NCBI RefSeq assembly: GCF_000237925.1
Contig: NC_031496.1
Coordinates: 1,961,396 to 2,025,395, forward strand
DNA from: Schistosoma mansoni
Lineage: Eukaryota; Platyhelminthes; Trematoda; Strigeidida; Schistosomatidae
Reading direction: 5' to 3'
Length of the DNA stretch: 64,000 bases
Under the pieces are notes generated by a model. The model was not told the DNA's origin, did not search any database, and worked only from the letters and a program-made list of their open reading frames with translations. Each line of letters starts with the position of its first letter. The stretch's first letter is position 1. Below are positions 10,624 through 22,800 of the stretch, in pieces. Position numbers and translations under genes: made by a program.

Positions 10624-11560
10624 ATGTCCCCACCTTCGTTTCAACTAATGCCCTTCTGTCCAGACAACATAGAAGCTTGGTTCTGCTACGCAGAAGCCGA
10701 CTTTTATGAGCACGGCATGACTGATCCGCGTTCACAATTTCTCGTGGTAGTTAAGGCACTACAGCGCGAACTCAACAGGTACATCAAACCCAGTATGTTT
10801 ACGAAACCTCAAAACAGTCGATTCTGAAACGATGAGATCTAATGGATCGACAAAGGTTAGATCACCTCCTTAATGATATCGACCTGCAACATGGCTCTGA
10901 GACAGACATGTTGCTAAGAATAAGAGAGATCATCGGCCAAATAACTTTCGATGGTGGTCTATTCAAACAACTCCTCTTATCTAAGTTTCCTCAACAGGTG
11001 TAAACAGTCCTGCTCTCGTTTCAAAACTATGCCGTAGACTAGCTGGATGCATCTGCCGACCGCATACTTGAAATCACCAAGTCTTTTAATGTGAAGGTTT
11101 TTCAGTCAAAGAAAAACCTCAAACGACCCAGAATGACATTACGGAACTATGTTATACACTTACATCCTATCTTAGATTTCGTATTGACCGTAAACCGTCA
11201 CATACCCCGCGAAGAAGCACTTCACGTAGGCGATCTGTCTCCAGACCACGAAAGATGGATAACCACGACTGGTGCTGGTGTCATAACCAGTACGGAAAGT
11301 CTTCCAGAAGTTACAGAAAACCCTGCAATTTTTCGAACCCAAAATCGACCGACACGAAAAGTGATACGGGAAACTACTCAGCCAGCACGCGTTAATGACA
11401 ACCGTAGCCGGCGAACATATCAGTCTGTTATACGTCACGGATATGATGACGAAAGTTCGCTACCCCGGCAATACTGGCGCAGAAGTTAGCGTTCTTCCGG
11501 CATATTCTAAAGACCAGGTTCACGGATCTGTTTCAAACTTACGGGCGGGTACATAACTGC
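10624..11560 (+). mobile_element. Ty3/gypsy-like LTR retrotransposon fossil (gag and protease region)
   Basis: Contains a gag-like opening (PFCPDNIEAWFCYAEADFYE, the form seen in schistosome gypsy-type gag) and further downstream an aspartic-protease-like stretch with TGAEVSVLP. No LTRs were found around it. It is broken, with several breaks, and older than the element at 32-36 kb. Confidence 0.7.
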
Positions 11561-12889
11561 TGATTCGTCATCAATGAACTTAGTAAATAAGGATAAAGGG
11601 GAGCGGGGTAAAACCATAAGTCCAGGAGAGATGGATTCATATATATATATATATATAAACAAGTGAACGAAAATGATAGGGATGAAACGCTCATACTGGT
11701 AGCAGTGGTAATAATAATCTCAAAACATGATGAGAATAGGACTAATGAGTACAGAAGCATCTTCCCCTGTTAAGACGTGTACTCAAATTCTGGCTTAAAT
11801 GGAAGATGATAATCTACGACTGTGTATATGGTCATGTAGTCTGTCGAATGAGAGGATCTGGGACCATATAATGTGAAGATGCATTCTTGTTAGAGCGGAA
11901 TTGTAAATCAAAGCTTGAACTTTTCAACCGTCCACCCTTTAATGATAATTCATCGTGTTACCTCGAAGACTGTAGTAGTGCGCTTTTGATAGAATAGCTT
12001 TTCAGGTGTTATGAAATCCAAAGTTTCCAATAATGCGAGGAGACCTTGACTACAGAGAATAAAGTAGCGCTCCCAAGTTGACTGAAGAATTTTGAATAGC
12101 AACTCGAGAAGCTGTACAAAGCAATGTAAATGAGTTCTACTGAGTGGGTAAGTGTAATAAACAAAACAAGCTGGACATACCAGAACAATGATTTTTCTAG
12201 CAGGTATAGTCACTGTTATAACAAAAAACTTGTAAAATTAACAATTGAACAATAAGCCATTAATACAGAGAGTATGCAATACTCACCGGGAAATCAGTAA
12301 AAGAATTCCTGACAACCCAGGAATAGCATGTTCAAAAAACAAAAATGCCACCAATGAAATGGCTGCAAATCAGCAGTCAACCTTACAGGATAATAAACTA
12401 TGCTGATAACTAAAAAATCAAATATGTAACCCATCATTAAATTAAATTAAATAGATCAATCAGAAGAACAGTCATTTATTATGGTGACCATCAGGATTGA
12501 GAAACCTTTAAGTAAGACAGGAGTGAAACTGTAGTCAAAGTCATAATAACGTCCAAACGTTAACCAAACTTTTGAAGCTGCAGAAAATATGGCAATAATC
12601 GTTGCTAACAAATCAAAAGAGAAATAAAATATTCGCAGATACAGTCAACAACAAAAGAAATTAGATATGTGAAAAAGGAACAAAGGATTGATCAACCGGA
12701 AATACTCACACAGAGGAATTTTCCCGTGTGTTTTTACGACACGTGCAATCAGACTCTACAGATGTGATATATGGAGTTCTATCTGACTTGAATTTGAGTT
12801 TATGCGTGATTACTAGAGCACAAACTCAGCAATTTTAAGTGTTATTATTTAGCATACTGAGTAAGATTATTTGTAATGAACTTAAAATC
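11561..12889. other. Intergenic, nothing recognised
   Basis: Holds a (TA)n run at about 11638-11656. Minus-strand frames at 11539-11760 and 11950-12213 are low-complexity or featureless. Confidence 0.5.
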
Positions 12890-15800
12890 ATTGACAGAAG
12901 TGTGCTTCAAAGTTGTTAGTGCCAATTTTCTTTCCGAATTCCAAGTTAGATCTTGCCTCGTAATGCAGCTTGATTGTTTCCGCAATGTACATACTATCCA
13001 TCTGCAGTATCTCTTCCTAATTTCCTCTTCCGATGAAAGTTGGTTTGTTCTCTCTCATAAAAGGCTGTTGCTGATACTGTCTATCCAAACGACATAAAGT
13101 ATATTGCGTAGAAAATTGTCTACAAATACATTTTTGATGGTGGTTGTAGTAGTTCTACAAGTTTAAGCTCCGTATATCAGAACTGTCCTGACGATCGTAT
13201 TGAAGATTCTGACTTTGCTATTGGTTGACAGGCGTTATGAGTTCCAAGCTTTCAACTACGGGGATACTTTCCTTGATTTTGCTAATCCATGCCTACACAT
13301 CTGTATCAGATCCTCCTTGTCTATTGACGATGCTGTCCTGGTATGTAAATATTTTCGCCTCGTCCAGAGCTTCCCTATCAAGTGTGATTGGGCTGGTGTT
13401 TCCCGTGCTGTATTTCGGGATCTTGCTTTTTCCCATGTGTATATCAAGACAAAATTCTTCGGAGGCTGCTGCAACATTGACTATCGTGATCTGAATTTGC
13501 TTTAATGTATGGGATGAAAGAGCTAGGTCATCTGAGAAGTTTAAACTGCTTAGTTACATCCGGGCTGTCCACAGTACTCCTTGCTTCTCCTCAGATATGA
13601 AGGTCTTTATAATCCAGTCAACAGTCGCAATACGAAAAGGAATTTTAGGTAGTCTTGTCTGACGTAGATTTCACGTGGAATGCACATATGAGCTGTCCTC
13701 CATGAGTGACCTTGCAATGTAGTCTGTTGTAAGAATTCCGTTTGATCCTGTGGATCTTCTGAGGTATGTCTTTATGTTGAAGTTGGTCCCATAGTGTTCT
13801 CCTGTTCGGAGTGTTAAACCTCCCATAGTCACGGAATTCGGTGTATAGTGACGAATTCCATCTAATTGACTGATCAACAATGGTCTGTAGTGTTGTGACA
13901 TGGTCTGTGCACGACCGATCCTTACGGAATTCAGCCTATCGGTCTCGAATTAGCTAGTCTACTGAATCTTTCATCCGGTTCCGCAACACGCTGTTGAAGA
14001 CTTTTCCTAGTATCGATATTAGTGTAATGCCGTCGTAGTTCTTACGCTTATTGAGATCTCCTATCTTCGGTATCTTGGTGAGATATTCTTCTTTGTAGTC
14101 TGACGGTAGCTGTTCTTCCTCATGAATCTACCTGAATAGAACGTGGAGCACCTTTGCAGTAGCTTTTTTTGTCCGAATTCAGTGCATCAATCGGCATGTG
14201 GTCACATCCTATGGCTTTCCCACTCTTCATTTGTCTAATAGCCGCACTGATTTCTTCGCTTATCATTGCGGTGACATCTACATTAAAGTTCATGTGTACT
14301 AATTCAAAGTCCAGCTGGTTTACTGAGGCTGGTCTATTCAAAAGTTCTTCAATGTACCATAACCACATGCCTCGCCGACACTGAACCCCAGCGAATCACT
14401 TGACATCTTCGTCCTTGACTGGTCTAGTTTACCACAATTCCCTGCCAGTTTCTTCGTTGGGTGATAGTAGTTTTAGTTCTAATTACATGATCCTCGAAGC
14501 CGAACATGAGATAAATGAGAGAATTCATATCCAACATTTGACACAGAGAGAAGGTCAGCTATAGTAATGAACCGAAATGGTATGGCTTGGTCATGCAGGC
14601 GTGGTCACCTTTCACAACTTCATTTTTTATCAAATATATTGTTCTCTTCCAAGCTCACATGTTTTTCAGAAGTGCTAGATGTTGTGTTGCTGATATTACG
14701 ATCGGACGAGTCAGTGTAGAAAATGGTGGGACGTCTGCATAAGGTCTTATAGATTGGGTAGTCACACCATGACAAATCTACAATTTCGGGATTAGGTCTA
14801 TGATTATGGTAGTACTAATACCAAACTAGACCATAATTCTATAAGGTCTAATATGTACCTCAGCTTGTCATATTTAACGCTCTTCCTCACTCTGTTGTTT
14901 GTTTTTGCGTATTCCGCTTGTGTCTTAGCTTTCTTTGCTCCCCTTCAACTGTCGCTAATCGCTGCCTTGAATCTTACATGGAGCAATAACAGAGTTCTAT
15001 CCTTTGTGCCAGTGTTTCTTGGGGCCTAGCACCCCCTTAAACATCGAAGTTATTCCTTCATTAGTCTTTTCTTAGTTGCCCCTCATAATAGTTTTTTAAT
15101 CTTTCTTGTTATTTTCGTTCACAAACAGCTCACTGGTGTATAAGTGTTTCGAAGAAATCGTTTCAGATTCCTTCTTCCTGCATACTTGTAACGCTTGGAA
15201 CTCTTTTTAGAGAGGTATACTAAATTATTTGCGTTTGTCAGCATCTCGATGGAATTCTGTATTAAACTTTTGTATAGCTGTTTCCCCAGTTTTCCCGTGC
15301 TTCTTTAGCTTCAGTTTCATTTTGGCAACCACCAGATAATTATCTGAATTTATGTCAGCTCCTCTCTTGCTTCCCATTTCTTCCATTGACCTTCTCAGTT
15401 TTTTATTGATGCAGATATGGTAGATCTAGTTGTCAGTATTGTGACCGAGTGAGACCCATGTGGCTGTATGCCATCAACAACCATTTTGTTGAACTCACAT
15501 AAACCTGCTAATTTCTCACCATTCTCGTCCCTCTCTTTCATACCATGTCGTCTCATGACATCGTCATACCTTGAGTTGTCATTACGTCTTGAGTAATTAG
15601 GTCTCCTATCAGGATTATCAGGTCTTTTCCTGAGCACTTCTCTACGATTGACTGCAGCCTCTCATAGGGCTAAGCCTTATTGTCTTCAGTGTTATCATTG
15701 GTGGGGGCACAGAACTGTAATCTCCTCCTTATTTTGAAGGAGGCTTTGATGAAACTGGAACAGTAGAATTCCCATCCATAGGTGATTTTTGTGCTTCTTT

Positions 15801-16250
15801 GGACAGCATTATTGCAGCCCCTTGTGTATGAGAAGCAGTTTATTGTTTACGTACAGAATATAACTGCATCCCTCTCGAATCTAATCTTTTCTGTCCAACT
15901 TGGGTCCAATGGATTTCACTTATTATGAGAACCGTCAAGTTATACCTCTTCATTTCAGCAGTTATTTGGCCAGTCTTTCCACTCCATCACATTTACCGGA
16001 TATTCTATGTACCTAAATTAATTGTTGCTCTGGTTGTTAGAAGTGGCATCGGACTCGTGATTTCCGAAGAGCCTCAGTTTTACGATGAGGCGTCATAATT
16101 CTTCGAAATGATGATCCTTCAATTTCCAGGGTAGAGTTTGAATGGTTCAAGTCGTTGTTTTCGTTAGCATTTTTTAGCAAGATTGCTTTCCATCCAATCC
16201 TCCTCCATTACCCGGACCTCGGTAGACAGTAACCCTACAACAGCTACAGG
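12890..16250 (-). mobile_element. Old SR2-like RTE LINE, degraded, nearly full length
   Basis: Minus-strand relics appear in the expected order. Endonuclease end near 15637-15500 (RHGMKERDENGEKLAGLCEF, then NKMVVDG). Reverse-transcriptase N-terminal block near 14300-14180 (ISAAIRQMKSGKAIGCDHMP). RT C-terminal block near 13480-13256. 3' part to about 12900. The 5' part near 16190-16260 resembles the GGTTACTGTC/CCGAGGTCCGGGTAATGGAG region seen again in the deletion derivative at 51.6 kb. Many stops and frame changes; clearly dead and old. Confidence 0.7.
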
Positions 16251-16254
16251 TAAG

Positions 16255-17467
16255 TCATGTTCCGACGAAATATATCAGTACATAAAGACAAGTTATCTTT
16301 CCTGAGTTCACTATGAAGATCAGAACCCCAACACTATCACGATCTCCCACCATAGACCTGGGACTTTCACGAAATTTCATTTCCTCCCTTTCCAAACCGG
16401 TGTCTTCTGTAATTCTTCGCTAACCAGAGTAACTAGATCTTCTCCAGCAAACCACTTCAAGGGAAAACCTAGCTATTCAATGCTAATCCAAGGATTACAT
16501 ACACCCAGGAACAATGGATAATTGCACAAGACGATGTGAAACTCACTAGTTTCACTCTTTCTGCAGTACTATCACGATTATCGACTCTACTTATTTATTT
16601 ACCTAAACTATGTTTTTCTCATTTCCATCTCTCGTCGTTGCTCATCTATTTACATGATTGAATCTACAATGTTGGAGGTTTCGATAGACAGATTCTCGAG
16701 AAAATTTGTCAAAGCAGTACTCAGTTATAGATTATCGTCTACCGCTTGGACTATCTGTAACTGATGCATGTCTCAGTGTCTACCTACTGTTATCAGAGTC
16801 CCATATGAATAACGTATTCCGATACCGCTTATTACCATCTTGGTTTCTGCCTAATTCCTAAACTTCAGCCTTTTCATACTGTATGCAATCGACCGGCTTA
16901 ATGTTATCAAATACTTATCCAAACAACAAGAAATGAGAGCAAAGTATCAATTGATTTGTACAAGATCATGGCAAAGATGGTGCACATTTGACATACGTTA
17001 ACAATTAATCAATTTATTTATTTACTTCTTGAGACAATCGTTCTTTCCTGGCATCCAAACTGTATTGAAATTATAGGAAAAAGTGTCAAAGAAATTAGTT
17101 GTTTTATCCAAACTCCTAACAAAAGTATTGGACAGAGGTATTTTTCCTCCGAGTATATTTAATAGTATCGCTTGTTTAATTACGCATCAAGACTACCGTT
17201 ATTGCTTTGATTGAATTTATTTCAGTTGAAGTAATCCCCAAGATTACTTCTTTTCTAGAGAGGTTAATCATCTGTACTTTTCGAGTACAGATACAATAAA
17301 CTAAGAGCATGAGTATTTATTTTTTCTCATTGAGTATATTTTTGAGTATTTTTTGTATCCATAGGTGTTAAGGTCTTTTTTTGGCTACTAAAGTTGCATT
17401 TTTCTTTATTGTTGTTCGGTACATTTATATACAAACTTCCGTTTTGGTTTGTATGTCTGTCACCTTT
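16255..17467. other. Intergenic, nothing recognised
   Basis: AT-rich sequence between two LINE relics with no recognised exon, RNA or repeat. Confidence 0.45.
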
Positions 17468-19735
17468 CAAGCTTTAAAAGGCACTCTATCTAGAGATCAG
17501 ATTCCGCTATGAGATCTCAAAACAAATTTATGGCACAAGTAAAACATCGTTATGGCAGACCTGCATACCGTTTCCCTGTCGATAATGGGATGCAATATGA
17601 TAACTGCAATAAGTGGTACCACAATGTGTGCACCGGAGTCACAACGACTGCATATAAAAGGTGCTTTAAGCCATCATCACGCTGGCTGTGCAAAGCATGT
17701 TGTTCCACAAAGTCTCTGCTGATCCTAGAGGCGATTGAGCTGTTGGACATAACTAGAAAATTGCCCCCATAAACAGGCAGCAGCAGATGATCAGAACTCT
17801 GCTTCCCAGGAACTAGAGAGCATTATCATGATCCCAGCTCTGGATTTAAATGAAACCATAAAGGCGGACCCCATCAGAGAAGCAGATAAGAAGCATATGG
17901 ATGTTTGTATGGTCACAAGGAAAAGTAAAAAGGGCGCGGGGAAAGATGAATTATAGGCAGTACCAAGTTATGTGAATCTACGGTTTCTGTTCCGGATACA
18001 CATATCAACACAAAACAAACTTTGGAGGAGCCAAGTCTGAGCGGTGTAGAGGATGTGATCACTAGACAAAATAAGGTAAGTGAGTGGCCCACAGTCAAAA
18101 CCAGGGAAAGAAAAGTGAGGAAACAGAATGCGACCTCTTCGTTTGGCGCCAAATCGGAAGCGGATTGCAAGGTAGAGACGATGTTAGGAATTGAAATTCC
18201 ACAGCGTGTCAAGACGGACCTTGTTGACAGGTCAGTCATTTTTCTTAAATGAGGAAAATCTTCCGATAAGAAACCAAAGGCTAGATTGGAGCATGATCTC
18301 GGTCACATTAAATTCTTAATAAGCAAGCTACTGCCAGAAACAGTTTTAGGAGTTGACATCTGTGAGCTTTAGAGAATAGGACAAAAGGTAAATTCTGAAA
18401 GTACTCAGGAAAGCCGTCTCTTGAAGGTTACCTTTGCTACGGTTGAAGAAAGAATCCTGATACTGGGAGACTCACGCAAACTGACTGGATCTGGAATATA
18501 CGTCCAAGAGTATCTCAGCCTGATTGCTGGTATTAAGAGACGAGCTGCAAAAGTATAAATAAATGAGGGTCGCCGAAACGGTGAAAGAAACCTCGTCCTT
18601 AAAGTTCTTCACATTGTAAAAGTTCGGAGCGAAACGATCTCAAAACAACTCTGGGCAGGAAGGGAAAGTTATTCACAGAATTAAAGGTGTGCCACACAAA
18701 TACTCGCAGCCTACTTAATAAAATGGCAGAGCTCAAGACAGTGGTAGATATAGAAAAACCTGATGTTATTGCTGTCTTAAAAACATGATTAACGTCGGAA
18801 GTGTATGATAATAAAATTCAGTCGACTGGTTTTTTATCCAGTTGGGCTGATGGATTAAACCGAGGGGGAGATGGAGATATCCTGTACACGTAAATACCTT
18901 AACCATACGAGTTACTGAAACACTGGCACATGATTCACGGACATGTGAACTAGTGTGTTGCAAGCTGAAATGTAGACGGCAATATATTGAATTAGTTGCA
19001 GTATATCGCAGTCCAGAATGTGTAGTAGATGCAATCGTCACTCCCATACCTAAAATCGGATCGCGACAACTTCCGTCGAACTACAAACCTGTCAGCCTAG
19101 CCAGTATCATAGTTAAAATACTGGAATGAATAATCAAAAAAACCATAATGACATTTGTGAAAAGCAACAATTTGTTAAACAGCGAACAACATGGTTTCAG
19201 AAAAGGTTTATCTTGCACAACAAACCTCCTTATAGCAAGGGAGCAATGGATAAAGGCACTAGACAACAGAAAGTCAGCAAATGTGGTCTACATAAACTAC
19301 AGCAAAGTATTTGTCAAGGTGCTAACAAATAGACTACTCGTGAAGCTAGAAAATCTTGGTATTGTCGGACCATACGAAGAGCAGCTTGAAAAGCTAGACC
19401 TCGTCACTCTGTCCTATCTCAGATTAAGAGGTGATCTGATTTCGATGTATAGAATACTAAGGAATGATTTTGGACATAATATATTCTCTTTTTTCTTCTC
19501 AATAGATCGAGGCATCTCAAAGTACATAATGGGTGAGTAGAAAAGTGAAGAACGAACGAATTACCTGTAACATACAGGTTTTCACACAGAGTTATCAGAT
19601 CTTGGAACCTGTTACCCGAAGTAGTGGCGTCCGCACCTTCAGTTGACTCATTCAAGAGAAGACTGGACACTCGTAGAAGCATACTAGAAAAGGAATAACA
19701 TCGGTCATAGGCCTTATGTCTTTACTAAACAAATC
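17468..19735 (+). mobile_element. CR1-like LINE (SR1-type), internally deleted
   Basis: ORF1 starts at 17509 (MRSQNKFMAQVKHRYGRPAY) with a PHD-like zinc finger (CNKWYHNVCTG ... WLCKACC, the first Cys now Tyr). It is followed by a conserved ORF1 segment (LLKVTFATVEERILILGDSR near 18420-18480). The endonuclease start is near 18690-18780 (NTRSLLNKMAELKTVVDIE, then KPDVIAV). The text then jumps near 19015-19035 from endonuclease (YRSPEC) to RT (PIPKIGSRQLPSNYKPVSLA; NSEQHGFRKGLSCTTNLLIA) and again near 19365 to the RT C-terminal region. Two large internal deletions and several stops. The 3' end (SAPSVDSFKRRLDT near 19630-19670) stops about 25 bases before the NCBP2 start codon. Confidence 0.8.
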
Positions 19736-19759
19736 TGAATGTTTGAAACATTCCAGGTC

Positions 19760-19867
19760 ATGAGCGTTTATCGAATCTCGCGGTGCGGTATGCCAAGAGA
19801 CAAAGCGGTGTGCGATATTTTAGATGCTTCGTTTTATAAATCACCCTACCGTGACAGGAGGAATGAT
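19760..19867 (+). CDS. NCBP2: NCBP2 exon 1
   Basis: 36 codons from ATG 19760 to donor GTAAGT, encoding [20 protein letters not shown] then [16 protein letters not shown]. The end aligns with the human N-terminus (VELSQYRDQHFRGD). A second in-frame Met (residue 11) could be the true start. An acceptor-like TTCCAG ends 2 bases before the first ATG (19751-19757). Confidence 0.8.
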
Positions 19868-22800
19868 GTAAGTGATTGGACACTATATTCACCTTCATGC
19901 TAGTCATTCATCGTAACAAAGTATTTGGTTTTGTTCCCGTACGAGCAATCTTTCTAAGGCACATAGTAAAATATCTGTTCTTTAAAAATATCTTCCTGCT
20001 AAAGTCACGTTTATTAGTTGTAAAATTACCGTTGCAACTGTGACGTGGTGCACGTAATAACGTATAAAAGCCTTGAGGATTCATATGATACGCTTAACAA
20101 ATGAATTGTGCAAAATATTCACATATTTCTACTTCAGATGTTTCGTAAGCCGGACTTTCGTTTACTGCCATTGCAATATGTTACCAATCGGCTTTTTGGG
20201 CAACACATCGCAAAAATCTTTTGAGACGAGTCCACAGTATTTTGAACAAAATTACTATCAGAACTATCCGCACGGATATTTTAGTTACATAACCGAAGTC
20301 CCACGTAAGGATTTAAACTAATGTCTTTTTGGTTAAGTATGTCGAGATAAGGGTCGCTTATCGTCTGTAACTTTTAGGAACGAACAAGCTGATTCAGAAG
20401 ATAATATACATACTCTGAAATAAGTTTTGGATAACAGTAACACTCAAATGCTCATAGATTCAAGAAGCTCGTAGGAAAATAATAGCAGGTCGATCTTACA
20501 TGGATATTGAGCTAGTGTTGACCAGATTATTCATATAACTTATTATATTTCCTTAAGACCATGTAAACGTGTTCATTTAACTTGGTTAAAATTGGTTCGT
20601 CAGCTTAAATTTTACCTTAATTCAAACACTGCATTCAGTATACATACCATGAACTCTCCATTTTGATATATATTTATGTACGTGGATTTAGAGGTATTTT
20701 TATAGATATCAAACGGTCTGTAATAAAGGTTTTGTCAATATATCGCCTCCAAGTCAACAAGTTACTTAGTGAGGTTGTGTCTCAATGGATTGCACAACTA
20801 CTCAAAGCTAAAATACGAGGTATTTAAGATCTAATCATCCCCACAACTAAATAAGACCATTTTGTTAACACTGAAACGGTTGGCTGTAGGACAGCAATCA
20901 AAGTCGCTGAGAAGAATTATCAAAAGGCAAGCAACTACAAGAGTCGTCATATGCTGTCGTAATTTTAACAATGTGATGCAAACATCGATCATAGGTTTTT
21001 TAAAATTGCCTTTTAATTACTTTTCATTAGGGATCATGGCACTACTCAGCCCTCCAAACTGGAGCAGGTGGAATGAAATTCTAACCCATGTTTTGATAAT
21101 TGGTGGCATGATATTTTTATAATTTATTCACTACCCTTATTTCATGGTTACCTGTCTTAGCATAGAATTACTGTTGTGCTTAAAAGAGTGACAAGATATT
21201 ATAACCCTCATTATAATTTAATTTCAGTTTTCTCCACGGGAATTATCTCAGTGTTTAAGAGAAACTACCACTTTATACATCGGGAATTTGTCTTTCTATA
21301 CTCGTGAAGAACAAATTTGGGAACTATTTAGCCGAGCCGGCGAAATCAAGCGCGTTATTATTGGGGTTACACAGATTTGATAAAACTCCATGTGGTTTTT
21401 GTTTTGTGGAATATTGTACACGGGACGGTGCAGAAATGGCGATGAGATATATTAACAAAACCCGATTAGATGATCGAATAATTCGCACAGACTGGGATGC
21501 GGGTTTTGAAGAAGGAAGACAGTATGGACGAGGAAGAAGTGGTGGACAGGTAAAATGCTTTAATTTCTCGTTATTATACGTAATTGTGCTAACTACATAC
21601 TTTGAGGACTTACATACTAGTTAGGTACTAATAGACATTAGAACTTTAGAACCTCAAGAAAATGTACATCAACCCACTTGCTACATTTCACATTATGATA
21701 AAAAATTAATGAAGGAATAATTACTCCAGTAACCTCATAAGCAACTCAAGCCTCAAAAAAAGTAATACTCTCAAAACTTCTGCACAAATTTAAGACCAGT
21801 TTATTTTGATGATCTTCGTTATGTGATCTAGCCTATCCTCATTAGGCAGATACATTTATGCTAACCATGCTAAATTTGTCAACATGACGGTTGACTCCAG
21901 ATTAACACAGATACCGTGCGTCTGTAAGTTGTCCAGGATTCCTGTAGTTTCCTCAACCTCGAAATGGTCTTCCGATGTACATATTCATTTGTCTAATAAA
22001 CGATATATTGTAGTGCGTAACTGTGCGAATTTTATCATTGTTATGTAAGATGAAATGATAAGTGTAGTGTAAACTTCGCCAGACTTGTGTTCTTTTATCT
22101 TACCTTTCGTCTGCATAATACCTTTGTCAGAATGTGAGGGACGGTAAGAAAGTTTGAAAATTCAAGGGACGAAATTCTTCTATGGACAGAAAGTTTACCT
22201 GTGTTCTAGTTCCTAAAAACTATTTAATGATTATAAATTGGCTGTAAAGACATATCTTTCAAAAATATGGTAACTCCAATTCTTATTATTAGTTTATTTC
22301 AATCAATTGTCAGAACCGCAACTTGTCGATTGACCGATATTTGCTAATTTGTCTACTTCTGGTTTTAAGCTTAAGATATACTTATTAGTCAGTCTGATAC
22401 ATAACTAGAGATGGACTAGTCAATAGGATCCTACAAGGAAAAAATAAGCACAACTTTCTTATTATAAATATCGTATGTAGGTATCAATGCCAAAGTTAAA
22501 CTTGATAGTTTCAAGTAAATTGGACATAGTTCAAAAGATTTCAGGATTTGATTAATGTTTAATGGACATCTGCTAGATATTGTCATCCTCTAGTAAGCCA
22601 TTAATAAGGTCCAGACACTTATCAATTGGAATAGTAATGTATAAAGATACATCATAGTTTACTGTGCAGCAGTTCGTTCCGTCCTACTTTATGGCAGTGA
22701 AACATGGCCGATAAGAGTAGAGGATATTCGTAGGCTGCTAGTATTCGATCATAGGTGTCCTCGACGCATTGCTCGTATATCCTAGGACCACCGGGCAAGT

